NCBI GenBank assembly: GCA_930367205.1
Contig: OV884012.1
Location: 50,303,239-50,367,238, forward strand
DNA: 64,000 nt
From: Acanthosoma haemorrhoidale
Taxonomy: Eukaryota > Arthropoda > Insecta > Hemiptera > Acanthosomatidae
Reading direction: 5' to 3'
Each line of letters begins with the position of its first letter. Position 1 is the first letter of the stretch. Of this stretch, positions 1-10,894 are shown in pieces. Position numbers and translations under genes: made by a program. The notes under the pieces were generated by a model. That model was not told the origin of the DNA and searched no databases. It worked only from the letters and a program-made list of their open reading frames with translations.

Positions 1-1599
1 TAGTTAAACATTGATACATTAAATTAATAATTTGACATATTTACAGAGATATTTTGTCTTTACCTTAAGAACATATTAATAGTCAATCACTAGCTATTAA
101 GTCTTGCCCATTCTATTGTTTCAAATGTAGGATTATTCATAAATGAAATGGTTAATAGTGTTTTATTAGTTTTTATGCATGTCTACAGGTTTTAGGAGGA
201 ATGCTTTCTTGATTGTTGGTAACCCTGGAATTCAACCATGATTTGTTGCGCTTACTAGAATGAAATAAAATAAAGAGTATATCTTATAAAGTATTGCCAG
301 AGTATATGGGAGCGTATCATTATTATTATCATTATTATTATTATCAAAATGGGAGCGTATTTTGATAAAACATTAACGATTATATTTGTTACGATTTTTA
401 TATTTACGTAATATTTCTTAAGTTTTTTTTTAAATTTTTTTGTGTGTGAGAACAATGTAACGTTAGAAAATCTTTCTCTCTTGCTCATCAACAGCTTCCT
501 ATCTTCTACTAAGTCTTAATTTTGTTGTCAATCCGTTTTATTCATTATATCGTAATAATGAACAATGTGGAATGAAAAGGGAATGATTAGGTTTCTGAGC
601 ATAACTTAGAAGTAACTTATTCAACTGCACCATTGTACGGACCTGGAGATCTACTATCCGTAAACTAAGTACGTCACTTATCATTAGTAATGGGACTTTT
701 CAAAGCGATACCAAAGAGATACGCTGTAAATAATATATTAATGATTGGAAAAAAAAAACTAAAGACTATACTACTACTAGAAAAGTAAAACCCTACTACT
801 AGGTTAGTAAGTAAAACCCCCGGTCTAATTCATCTCCAGAAACAGAAATAGATAAATAAAAAATGGATTTGATGTTGGAAAAATTCAGCCCATAAGAATA
901 TCCATAAAGAAGGAATTTAAAAATTTAAGTATCAATTGAAAAGCTATTAGGGGACAATAATAAGGAACTCGCCATCTTAAGGCGGCGAGGAAAGATGACA
1001 ATTTATCATATGAGGACTTGTATATAGAATCAAACAAGGCCTACGATTTGAAAAAAACGAAAACATAACATCTATCAGACCTATGGAGCGAAACGCTGGG
1101 GACAGAGGTGAAAATTAAAAACGTTCTATCAACCAGGTGTGGGCAAGGCTACAAAAAATCCAACTGAGAGGTAGGTACTGGTTTATTTATTCAATGTTGC
1201 AAAAAATACACCTTTGAAAATAAATAAATTGCTAGTAGTGAAGAAACAAATCAAAGAAATGGAGAAGGCAAAAAAAGACTTCCAATAGGAAAAGAAAAAA
1301 AATAATTTTATTTATAAAAATAGAAATTCATCTCGGGAGAGAACATACGAGTGACTGACGGAAGCATGGTATTGCCAACATGTTTAAATAATGGCCCTGC
1401 AGTTGTCAACAACTTATCGAAAGAAGAAAAATGAAAATATAAGCAAACCCTTTTTACCCTTACTCATTGACAAGCTATGGATAGAGCCACTCAAGAAGAA
1501 CTAAATAATATATGTATAAATGACTTGTAGCAATTTTCTCAACACCGAGCGAAGTTGAAACTTCACTATAAAGTGTGATAAATAAAATAAGGTCGTTTG
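1..1599. other. AT-rich non-coding stretch, no gene seen
   Basis: No reading frame here has the look of a protein and no mobile-element family of this window is recognisable. The stretch holds a short ATT microsatellite near 317-345 and a small inverted repeat at about 968-989 (arms CTCGCC/GGCGAG). Around 1000-1200 a few codon runs look protein-like but carry stops and match nothing I recognise. Confidence 0.6.
306..360. repeat. ATT microsatellite bracketed by a 12-bp direct repeat
   Basis: The 12-mer ATGGGAGCGTAT occurs at 306-317 and again at 349-360, with a mostly ATT/ATC trinucleotide run between. It looks like replication slippage that duplicated the flank, or a small insertion with a target duplication. 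The direct repeat is seen; the mechanism is inference. Confidence 0.6.
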
Positions 1600-1850
1600 C
1601 AACTAATTTCTTTCCGACACGATAAAGGTGCCGATTCGCAGCTTTGAAAATGTCTAAGAACTGTAGAAGAGACCTTATATATAATTCGTGTCATTAATTA
1701 TTGCTTCCTCGTTCAGCGAACGGCCACCCTCAGACCCTTTGTTCGCTAATTCCTACTCCAAAAAAGATGAAAAGGAATGCATTGTTTCGTCAGAGCCAAT
1801 TAACCGCAGAACCGTAGTGCTAATTTTATATTGCAATTTTTAAAAGGTAC
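1600..1850. promoter_or_regulatory. Candidate regulatory island (no ORF)
   Basis: A GC-richer block inside AT-rich DNA with no credible ORF. It contains ATTAATTA-type homeodomain cores, a CAATTA core and a Runx-like AACCGCA close together. The composition and motif crowding resemble other islands in this window. Function is inference; single motifs like these also arise by chance. Confidence 0.22.
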
Positions 1851-2082
1851 GTTGACCAGAGGCCTTTAAAAGAAATAGACGAAATCCGCACAGTCACAGG
1901 CATGAGTTTTTTTTTATTTTCGGTAAGATTATATCAATCAAACTACAGACAGTGACCGAGGTGCTCATTTGGATTGCTCCCAGTTAACAAGAAAAATGAA
2001 TTTCATTTATGAGAACGAGTTTTTCTCATAATAAAAATATTTCGAATTAATAGGTCTATGATCTCCTTATACCTAAAAACAT

Positions 2083-2600
2083 GCATCTTCAACTGTTTTT
2101 TTTTTATTTAGGAGCATGTCAACCACAAGGGTCATTAACTCCTGCATAGGACCATTTTATTTATTTTATGATTCTATAATTATAATACCTTTAATTATAA
2201 TATGTCTTTACAACATAAAAAATTTGTGAACTTTTTGTATGTTTAATGCAATATGTATATTGTATTATTTGGGCGAGTGAGCAAAATAGCAAAAACAAAG
2301 CTCCAGGCAACCCAGTCCCACATGGCTGGTAGGCAGGACATGGATTCTCATTTTAAGGGCACGATAACTCATCGAAGGTTGTCGGTAAAACCCATGATAC
2401 CTCCCGATATTTCAGACATCGGCACTGTCCACTGATCCTTGCATAGTTGTTTTGCATGCCCCCCCTCAAGTCCTTGGAGCCAAATGTGCTCTTTGAGAAC
2501 TGAATTGCCACCCAAAGCCCCGAGTAACGGCCTCCGAGAAGCCGACAACACCGACCCACAAGCACTCCCCCGGCCTCACCTCAGTAAATTTACTGTACAT
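2083..2600. other. Unclassified GC-richer block, possible old repeat
   Basis: About 2250-2580 is richer in G and C than its surroundings, and overlapping ORFs of 60-70 codons on both strands look like chance frames. At about 2105-2142 there is a short resemblance (CACAAGGGTCA core with matching flanks) to the dispersed repeat copies at 54.3 and 55.5 kb, so the left part may be an old member of that repeat. The remainder is not recognised. Confidence 0.35.
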
Positions 2601-3080
2601 TTATAACTCCTATTATAGAAAGGAGAACATTTATTTGAAATAAATAGTGGACGAAAAATTATAAATAAAAATAAACCTTATACTTTAAAATAGGAATAAT
2701 GACAAAGAAAAATATTAGTATATGTTAATGAAAGAGAAAATAGAAGTAAAAGAGCGCGATAAAAATGAGATTAATGAGGATCGATAAAATATGTTGAAGC
2801 ATTCTTTGGCACTCCTGGAGAACAAGTACTACAGATATTGGTTCTTATGAATTTGCAAGGGCTTCCGAAAGAAAAGCTCTCCGCTTATCCTTACATATTA
2901 AATATTTTAATTTGTCAACTAAAAATGTGTAAACTATTATCGTATGTATTATGAGATGCATTATTATTATATGAATAATGATGTTCCTCTAAATTAGCTT
3001 GATTCGAGTAAATTTGTCAAATTTTTGTAATATTTCACTTTCCTTGTCAAATATTGCTCGTATAAAATAAGCTATTCAGG

Positions 3081-3275
3081 ATGTATTATATGGTTATCTT
3101 CCTCATGTCCCACATACCTCAGCCTCAGATAAATCAAATACCTCTCCCTTCAGACTCCACAGACCTAACTAGTTTTCTTACCGCCTTTCTTACTGATTTG
3201 AGAACTCTCAGCACTCCTCTCTTATCACTGCTCACTAACCTTGCTGTCCTTCTCATTCCAAACGCTCTTAATTGA
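3081..3275 (+). pseudogene. C-terminal remnant of retrotransposon ORF1 (Gag-like)
   Basis: A 64-codon frame whose second half (ser/thr/leu-rich, with SFLTAFLTDLRTL and PLLSLLTNL) resembles the short amphipathic C-terminus that follows the zinc knuckles in ORF1 of Jockey-clade elements. The knuckles themselves are absent because the copy is truncated at its left side. The frame stops with TGA at 3273-3275 and the next ATG begins at 3278, the tight ORF1-stop/ORF2-start arrangement expected of this clade. The first ATG (3081) probably lies in flanking DNA and is not a true start. Assignment rests on position and composition more than on motifs. Confidence 0.55.
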
Positions 3276-3277
3276 TT

Positions 3278-3328
3278 ATGACATCCCACAACCCCCTAGC
3301 TATCCTTCTTTTGAATGCCAATGGTTAA
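3278..3328 (+). pseudogene. First codons of ORF2 (endonuclease N-terminus), broken
   Basis: ATG at 3278 opens a frame reading MTSHNPLAILLLNANG, the usual opening strand of the APE-type endonuclease in Jockey-clade ORF2 (hydrophobic strand, then N-A-N-G, whose asparagine helps bind metal in the family). A TAA at 3326-3328 ends it directly after NANG. Sequence from about 3330 to 3640 does not resemble the rest of an endonuclease in any frame, so the domain was deleted or replaced. It lies 2 nt after the ORF1 stop, which suggests termination-reinitiation in the intact parent. Confidence 0.65.
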
Positions 3329-3612
3329 TTGATTGAAACAACTTTTCCCTGCACACAAGTTTTCTATTATTTCTAATATTGCTAGTGCTTTGATGGCTTA
3401 AACCGTCCAAAGGTACTTAGAATATATGTTATCTCTATGACTTTCTCTGTCTTAGAGTTGCAGGGTGACAGCTATGGAAATGGTAGATCTTTTAAGCGCG
3501 TAAAGAAGAAACCATTAGCAACATTAGAAAAAGTAAAATAGTGTGCGCAGACAAATGTTGTTTCAATTTTTTATCAGTCCAATAGAACATCCTATAATGG
3601 ACTTGAAAGGGC

Positions 3613-5382
3613 TTGGCAATAAATATTAGATATTCACTTATTAATGAAATGAATCCTGCCGATCGCCGCTCGTACAATCAGTACTGCCGATTGGTAAAGC
3701 GGCGATTGGCATCCTTCCGTTCTGATTCTTTCAATTCCTACCTCTCCTCTCTGTCTACCAGGGATAACTCCTTGTGGAATGTAACCAAAAAAATCCTAAA
3801 GTATCAACCTGTTTCACATCCGCTCCGTCGTGATGATGGGTCCTGGGCGGCTTCGGATGGGGATAGGTCGGAGGAATTTGCTCTGCATCTTACCCATACT
3901 TTCACACCTAACCTTTCTCATCAAAGCCATACTCACAGCACAACTGTGGAAGATTTCCTCACTTCACCTATTCCTCTCTCTCTTCCACCAAAAGCCGTTA
4001 ATCCCTCTGAGGTTAAATACCTTCTGAAAAACTTACCTTACCGAAAATCCCCTGGATATGATCTCCTTACTCCTCAAATTCTCAAACAACTTCCTCCTAA
4101 AGCCATAATCTTCCTAACCTATATATATAATTGCATTATCCGAACGACGCACTTTCCACTCCTCTGGAAACATTCCATTATTGTCCTATTCGCCAAACCC
4201 GGTAAACCACCCAATGACGCCTTATCTTACCGTCCAATAAGCCTACTCCCTATCCTCTCAAAAATATTTGAGAAACTTCTACTAAAACGTCTACTTCCAA
4301 TTATTGAATCCAAAAACCTTTTTCCTACACACCAGTTTGGCTTCCGCCAACGGCATTCCACTGCTCAACAAGGCCTTCGCGTTGTTGATCACATCTCCTC
4401 AGCCCTTGAAACCAAACAGTATTGCACTGCTGCATTTCTTGATATAGCTCAAGCTTTTGACAGGGTTTGGCACGCAGGTTTGCTCTACAAGCTCAAAAGA
4501 TATTTACCACAGACCCTTTTCCTAATCCTACAGTCCTACCTTTCAAACCGCTTCTTCCAAGTCCGCTGTGGTTTAGAATATTCAAACTACTATCCTATAA
4601 ATGCAGGAGTTCCACAGGGCAGTGTCCTGGGCCCTATCCTCTACAACCTATACATCGCTGATGTCCCCTCTACTCCCAATACCTTCTTGGACACATTTGC
4701 AGATGACACTGCAGTCTTGTCATCTAACCCAGACCCCGACATAGCATCCCATAACCTTCAAAAACACCTTGACGAGATTGAGTATTGGTGCAACCAATGG
4801 CGGATCAAAGTTAATGAAGCAAAATGTTCCCACATTACCTTCACCCTTTGTCGCAAGTCTTGTCCACTAGTTTATTTTAATTCTATTCCTCTCCCTGTAT
4901 CCGAGACAGTACGGTATTTAGGCTTCCATCTCGATAAACGACTGACCTGGAACCCACATACGAGACTAAAAAGACAAGAACTAAACAGACGCTTTGGACA
5001 ACTATACAGACTACTTCAAAGGACATCCCATCTCTCAATAGAAAATAAACTACTAATCTACAAAGTTATACTTAAACCAATCTGTACATACGGAATAGAG
5101 GTATGGGGGACAGCAAAAAAGTCGAACATCAAGCGTATCCAATCCTTTCAATGAAAAGTCCTAAGAACAGTAGTAAATGGCCCTTATTATGTCAGCAACA
5201 AAACCCTTCATAACGACCTTAATATACCCTACATTCTAGAGCTCATCCCTTCCAAGTTTACGAAATTCCACAGTAGCCTTTCCAACCACCCTAATCCTGT
5301 AGCACAGTCACTGCACTGCGTCACTCATCCCTATAATCCTCCTCGGAGACTGAAACGGCAGTGGCCTCGTGACCTGCTATAA
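3613..5382 (+). pseudogene. ORF2 reverse transcriptase (Jockey clade), interrupted by one stop
   Basis: Encodes the RNA-directed DNA polymerase that copies the element's RNA at a nicked chromosomal target. The frame is open from 3613 to a TGA at 5152-5154 (513 codons) and continues in frame to a TAA at 5380-5382. Sibling copies have TCA (Ser) at that TGA, so it is a single nonsense change. Residues about 15-150 are the linker. RT motifs follow: YRPISL (206-211), FGFRQRHSTA (242-251), DIAQAFD with the first catalytic Asp (277-283), GVPQGS (332-337), FADD with the two other catalytic Asp (362-365) and YLGFHLD (435-441). The C-terminal part with YGIEVWGTA is shared with shorter copies. The ATG at 3613 is simply the first in the frame; the true ORF2 start is at 3278. 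The upstream endonuclease is missing, so the protein could polymerise at best but not cut its target. Confidence 0.9.
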
Positions 5383-5741
5383 TCAAGTGACAGTGGGAGT
5401 CCTGGCAATGGCCAGTTTCTCCAATCATGTCCTGAATGAATGAGCGAGTGAATGACGATGTAAATATGGTATGAATGATCGTATATCTTAATTACTTATT
5501 GCCTAGCAAGGCAGATTGTAATTTTAGCACAATAAAGGAATTTTATTATTATTATATAATGAAATGAGCTCTACTATTATCCAAGCATAGTTTAGAAATG
5601 GCTTACGCCTATCTACGGGGTCTTGGATGCGATATAATTTCAGATATGGAATAGAGGATTCTCTTAACAGGTTGATATATTCGGAATAATATGCTAGTAT
5701 GCATTTAAAATTGGATAAGATATTGCATGTTAAACACTTAC

Positions 5742-5929
5742 GTTCACATGAAGCCATGCTTAAATTACCCATTTGTATTTTGCGGTAACTGGAGAAGCTT
5801 TCGGTGTCAATAGTCCAACTTGCCGGCTGAAATTGGGTCGGTGGTTGTCCATTGTGAGCACCAGCAGCCTTCAGAAGTAATTGACAATGGTGCGGTCCAG
5901 GCTGTATCCGTTCAACAAAGGACACTCTT
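5742..5929 (-). other. Candidate coding exon of an unknown host gene
   Basis: On the minus strand an open frame (ATG at 5925) reads through a GC-richer segment and meets a strong splice donor, GTAAGTG, whose G is at 5741. A possible acceptor, ACACAAACCAG, lies just before 5929. The peptide between (about 61 residues, including AGAHNGQPPTQFQPASW) has balanced composition unlike the chance frames around it, and base composition falls to AT-rich directly after the donor. The frame stays open past the donor to 5524, but that part is low-complexity and probably intronic. It sits just beyond the 3' end of the large family 1 copy. I recognise no family, so it may equally be a chance frame in a non-coding island. 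Confidence 0.22.
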
Positions 5930-6162
5930 CTGGTTTGTGTGACAGTTCATTAAAAAGGTGCGGGTTAGATAAACGGACTCGTCAAAGTTGCCTTCGACTA
6001 GTGAATTAAACCTGAATATTTACTACGAATTGTTTCAAATCATAAATCCCATACATAAATAAAAGATGTAGTGATGTAGTGATGTATACAATGCGCTAGT
6101 GTAATGAAGTTGAAGACCTTCCTTGAATACTAATATGGCAATAAAAAAATATTGTGGTATTA

Positions 6163-6184
6163 CAGTGGAGTCCCGATTATCCGG
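6163..6184. repeat. Solo pogo/Tigger-like terminal inverted repeat
   Basis: After a TA dinucleotide (6161-6162) the sequence begins CAGTGGAGTCCCGATTATCC, the form typical of pogo/Tigger-type termini, which insert at TA. No matching inverted copy was found in the next kilobase, so this is a lone left end or a decayed non-autonomous element. No transposase frame is present. Confidence 0.42.
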
Positions 6185-7060
6185 CGTAATTGGTTACAAA
6201 ACTGGACATTTGTAGAGATACGTACACATTAGTAAAGAATTCGTATTGAATTTAAATTTACTAAAAAAAGAAATAACGGAACAACTATTGCTATAAGTTG
6301 TACTAACGTATGCATTTTAAAAGGCACCAAACTAATAAATCTACCAGTGGTCAATCGTGAAGAAAACCAAGAGAAAAACACACTTATAACTAGTATCATT
6401 GTCCGGATGAAAACTAATTATGAAAAAACAACCCGGTGTTTTTATAACCAAAGCTATTTCAATTTACCCGTCAATCCTTTTTGTCACTGATAAATGCGTT
6501 ATAAAACAGAAACAAATATAGGTGATTCCATTAATGTCAGGGCTAATATCAGTGTGATTTTTTTGTTTACCCTTGGCTATCATCAATTAAATAAAAACAA
6601 TATACCAAACCGGAAAAAGCCACGACGATTGAATCGTGATTGTGGCGGACCAGAAATACAACGTTTTTGCAAAACTCTGCATAAATCTGCCGCGGACTTG
6701 AAAAATTGGATAAGTCAAGCTATCTGAAAAATAGTGTGCCATACCAACGTGTCTCTTTTATTTGTGGGGTAATATGTCGTAAAAAATCGGAGAAGTCGTT
6801 TTCCGTTGCATGAGAGGGAAATTTCAATGTGACGCTTACAGCAGATTAAGTTTGTCTATTTAATTTTAGTCAATGATTTAGACTTATCCGCATTTATACA
6901 ACCACTACAAAAATATGAAAGCAATTGTCACTAAAAAATTAAAACTTTTGAGCCGATAGGATCGTTATTTTGCTGAAGAAAATTTAGAAAAAATTTCCCA
7001 GCACCGTAAAACATCAACGTATCTCATGCTGATTCATTATGAAGCAGGATGAAGTTCTCG
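6185..7060. other. AT-rich stretch, nothing recognised
   Basis: May hold the decayed interior of the element whose terminus starts at 6163, but no second terminus or transposase frame is visible. A 77-codon frame at 6494-6727 has no recognisable features and is taken as chance. Confidence 0.5.
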
Positions 7061-7069
7061 AAACGGATC

Positions 7070-7330
7070 CGACAGCTACGATTTTTTTCCTGGCCGAAAA
7101 AAAAGCTCGCCAGACCGGGAGGAGTTTCAGCACTGCTTTAAATATTTAGTGACTGGAGCGGACTAGCTCCGTCACTGTCCACCCAACACACGCGCACGGG
7201 GGAATGAGGCAGGGATTAATGCCAGGGCAGGCATTAGCGACGCCTCTCCTGTTCCCTGTTTATTTTTTATAAGTGTTTCTTATCACCCCTTCCATCCCTA
7301 CCCCCGGCGATAGGACCTCTGTAATTAATC
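7070..7330. promoter_or_regulatory. GC-rich island, candidate regulatory element
   Basis: A sharp GC-richer island flanked by AT-rich DNA, without a credible ORF or splice signals. It contains GGGATTAATG and several short inverted GC words (GGAGCGGACTAGCTCCG near 7156-7172). It could be a conserved non-coding element. The composition change is seen; the function is inferred. Confidence 0.22.
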
Positions 7331-9150
7331 CTTGTCAGAATGAAGACCATTTCACACCTCTTTCCTCACTGACTAGCGAATATTCTAGTACTTCAATGCT
7401 ACATTTTTATTTCATTTTTTTCATTTCGAGCGTAGTTTTAGCCTGTTTGAAACATTATCATATTTTGAATTAACTGGACGTTAACCAAATTAACATTGCT
7501 CATTCCCACGCTAATAATTTCCGGCTCATGGCTTATTGTCTTCGTGTCCAGAAATAGCGGCAGGATTTTAAAATACCACCGTGAGCGGTGGATTTTAAAA
7601 TTAAGAAATACGATGACTCAAGAAGTCGTGTACTTTACATACATATCTAGCAAAATAAAAGCTAATATCTACTTAGAATAAAATTAGGTATTGTGTGTTG
7701 CCAATGTCTTTAGTATTTCTTGGTCTGCATGCTCTGAAATGAAAGAAACAATAACCTACAATAAAGCCTAAAAAAAATAAAGGTAAATTATTAGCCAGCC
7801 AGTAGTATTAGTGAATTCAAATATGTTATGCTAATTGTATATAAAGCAAACGAAAAATCTATCAGACAGCATTTTAAAACTATGTAGTAAATGTTCATTT
7901 TTACTTAATAATTAATTCATATTTATTGTGTGAGAAGGGGTGTCACTAGTAACTTTTTTATATAGCGTTTCTTTACTAGATATTTCACTTGCCAAATAGA
8001 TTAGTCCTTAATCGCCAGCACTTACTCAGACGTCAAATTAAATATAATGGTGTTCCTAAAATGTTTTTTAATATGTCCAAGGAAATCACTATTTCAGGAT
8101 CAGGGGACTCAGGAGAGAGAGTGGAGTTTCATTTCCTTATAAGCGCAGACAGCATACAATGTCCTCGAGTATTGGTGGTCTTTTAACCCCAATATGGGCG
8201 TGGTAAGGACTCTGCCCACACGGAAATAATGTCAAATGGATTCAAGAAACAAGGTGAAACGGAAATGAGATTATTAGGATGACCACCTTATCTCCAATTA
8301 TTGATCATAAGAAACTCTTCACATTTATGACATATTTAAATTCAAAGCAACCATTATTATCCGTCCGTTTTCTTCTTAATTAGTTATTAATGGAGTCTGT
8401 ATGCTGAATTCTTATTGTAATTGTGATTGTTTTTGTTCAAAGCACATTGATCAATCATTCTTCAAGAATAGAGCTATGGAGACTGACACCTTCAAATTAG
8501 TTAAATATACTCAAACCATTAAAAATACAGGCAATGGAGATTTTTTTATTTTGCCTATGCATACTTTTTTATCTTTTACACTGTGCAATATGCTTATTAT
8601 ATTGAAAAATAGCATATTAGATAAATCAGACCCTAGCAAACACGACTACAACCCTGACCCTAAGCTCTATCTTACGTCCAGGGTCTGATGTGGGTATAAA
8701 CGGTTTTTGTGGCCATTGAAATATGTAATTAAGAGCAGAGGGGATGGCAGGAATGTAAGGTATTATATTAATTAGGGAGCAGTGGTCGGTCTGTGGTTCC
8801 CTGAAATACTGCTTGCTCTAACCAGAACCTTACCTAGGCCCACTGCTGTCTCAGGTTTAAGCATAGCGGTGGGGGATTTACCTTTTTGTCCTGGACCACT
8901 TAATTATCCTTTATGTGCTCTGTTGCTAAAGAAACTTTATAGAGATAACTAACCAATTAGGTTTATATTTCTAAATTTATTTCATGATTTTTCAAACGAT
9001 GATGATAACCATAAACAAAATATACACACCTACAACTTTCATCGGACCCTCACATATAAGTGTAATGCCCTCCTAATAAATCCATTTCCGTTTCCTAAAT
9101 AACAATTGTCAACATTTCCATCACCTACACTGTGGTTTAAAATCCACCAA
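7331..9150. other. Non-coding stretch, no gene seen
   Basis: Only chance frames under 100 codons. The longest, 8401-8688, is low-complexity and has no recognisable domain. About 8760-8930 is a small GC-richer patch with a TTAATTA core. No element of families 1-3 is visible. Confidence 0.5.
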
Positions 9151-9159
9151 TACAGAACC

Positions 9160-9960
9160 GTCTATATTGGATATTGGACTTACGAACAACACGATTTACG
9201 AAGAACTGGAATGGGAATGAGACACAGCAAAAGGGTCAAACATCGAAATCGGTCAAAAATACAATTCTCTTGATCAAAAGTCCTGAAAACGGTAGTTACT
9301 GCCCTTTATTGGACCAACGACCGATTCCTTTATGACAAAATAAATATTCCTTAAATTATTCAATTCGTCCCTTCAAAGTTCACAAAATTCTTCAAAGGAC
9401 CCTAATCCCCCTGCAAAGTTATGTTTTTTTTTTATAACTTCTTTATTGTGCAAAAATCACAATCTGCCTTATTAGGCAATAAGTAATTAAGATAAATGCT
9501 CTCATTCATACCATATTGCACAGTTATCATGAAACTTCACACATCTCTGCAATCCTTCTCGAAGATTAAAGTATCAATGTCAGTGGTGTGTATTTGAATG
9601 GGAGTATATTGTGTGAGTTCGCGTTGGCAGTCCGCAGTTATAAAATATACTTGTTTTGGATAGAATTTTGGAGACAATAGGTTCAGTGTAGTTTTTATCA
9701 TGTTAATATTTAATTCAAGTTCATTTAGTTTGTTTACACACCAATAGGTGGCCTATGCTTTAGTGAATAAATATTCATCATTACCACAATCCCCACTTAC
9801 TTAGCACTTATGGCGCGTACATAAACGTTTATTGTATGCACAATGTATGAAATTAAATATGGCTGCACTGTAAATATGGCGTGAACGAGATCATTGATCT
9901 CAAATGCTCATGGGCCAATAAGGCAGATCGCAAATTTATTTCAATAAATATATTTTTTTA
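9160..9960 (+). mobile_element. Old, degenerate family 1 relative (RT C-terminus to 3' end), split by a nested insertion
   Basis: The segment to about 9422 aligns by eye with the RT C-terminal coding region of the other copies (TGATCAAAAGTCCTGA at about 9272-9287 is shared) but with many substitutions and stops. It is interrupted by a minus-strand family 1 insertion and resumes at 9517 with the GCACAGT...ATCC...CTCG pattern that follows in other copies. A decayed 3' end, with CCAATAAGGCAGATCGCAAATT and AATAAATA, lies at 9860-9960. With the nested insert removed, the length is about what the 48.5 kb copy shows for the same span. Much more diverged than other copies, so it is either an old insertion or a sister family. 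Confidence 0.7.
9423..9516 (-). mobile_element. Family 1 3'-end fragment nested in an older copy
   Basis: A minus-strand copy of only the last 85 or so bases of the element: poly(T) at 9424-9432, then the reverse complement of the ATAAAG / GCAGATTG / TTGCCTAATAAGG tail, ending at the ATGGTATGAATGAG region. It is flanked by TGCAAAGTTAT (9412-9422) and TGCACAGTTAT (9517-9527), an 11-bp target-site duplication with one mismatch. Removing it rejoins the older plus-strand copy, which shows the order of events. Confidence 0.8.
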
Positions 9961-9964
9961 ATTG

Positions 9965-10890
9965 TAAAATATATGTAATATATAACAGCTCATTGATGTG
10001 AGATTAATGCAAAAAGATTACGATTGATGGCTATTTTAGATCAAATTAATCATTTATCAGGTATGATATAGTGTATGCTAACCACTCATGATAATGGAAC
10101 CGTATTATACGAAGAAATAAAATGTTTAAGAACTTCCGATTAGGAAATAATCATTTAGTTTACGTGAGGCAGTTTTATGTAGTTTGCACTGGCTAGAGAG
10201 GGGACGAGTAACGCACTCACAAATGTTTCCAAAGCTGTATAACGAGCCAATGGTGTAATGGTGCCGGTACAGATGGGGCTCCATTTGCAACCTCGTTTTA
10301 GTCTCCGACCCACCATCACGTCCAATTAGTCCTCAAATCTCCCTCCCCTCAAACCATTTACCGATCCTTTCCTATCACTAAACCAGTTTAGCCAATAACC
10401 ACTGATATGTCCTTACCGCTGTATGCATTTATGTTTCCTTCAGACAAGTGAGAATTCAAATGGAGCCTACTGTTGTTAATGATTAATTTAATCGCACAAT
10501 TTAAATTTATTGTGAAAAACTTTCTTTTTTCTTGATTGTGTAGATGTAAAGAATTTACACAATGACCTACATTTGAGAACGTTACATTAAATTCCAGTAA
10601 AACGCACAATGACATCCCATCCTTCTCAACCACCAAACTATCCACGCATTGTCGACTTAAGCGTAACTGGCACCAAGATATGATGCTAACAAACAGCGTC
10701 ATTGGCATGCATGTCCCTTTAGGTACCGTTAATGTTTAGTCATCAGAAAATTACAGTAATCATCACTACTGCTAATAGCATCTATCTGCTGTTCTAATTA
10801 TTGCTGTATAAATGAATAAATTATTTAGAAACAGATGCCAGAGGAGAGTTTAATAATGAGGAAGGCAAATTTATTTACAATACAGAAGTG
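9965..10890. other. Non-coding stretch, no gene seen
   Basis: AT-rich with a GC-richer patch near 10190-10330. A 106-codon minus-strand frame at 10388-10708 has no recognisable domain, and its composition follows the local DNA, so I do not call it a gene. Confidence 0.45.
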
Positions 10891-10894
10891 CTTA

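Larger units (their letters stand above)
3081..5552 (+). mobile_element. Family 1 Jockey-like non-LTR retrotransposon, internally deleted copy
   Basis: This is the longest family 1 copy. It runs from the C-terminal part of a Gag-like ORF1, through a 2-nt junction into ORF2, loses the endonuclease region, resumes in the linker before the reverse transcriptase and ends in a 3' UTR with CACAATAAAGG and a TTATTATTATTAT tail. The left boundary is uncertain; the listed start is the first ATG of the ORF1 frame, and similarity to a Gag C-terminus is clearest from about 3105. Compared with the copy at 48.5 kb, its 3' UTR lacks roughly 150 bp just after position 5436, so GTCCTGA joins directly to ATGAATGAGCGAG. 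I found no target-site duplication. The copy cannot move on its own because it has no endonuclease and carries nonsense changes, but it defines the family for the shorter copies elsewhere in the window. Confidence 0.88.

Noticed and set aside
10388..10708. 106-codon minus-strand frame as a host gene
   Set aside because: No domain, no splice or promoter context, and composition follows the flanking DNA.
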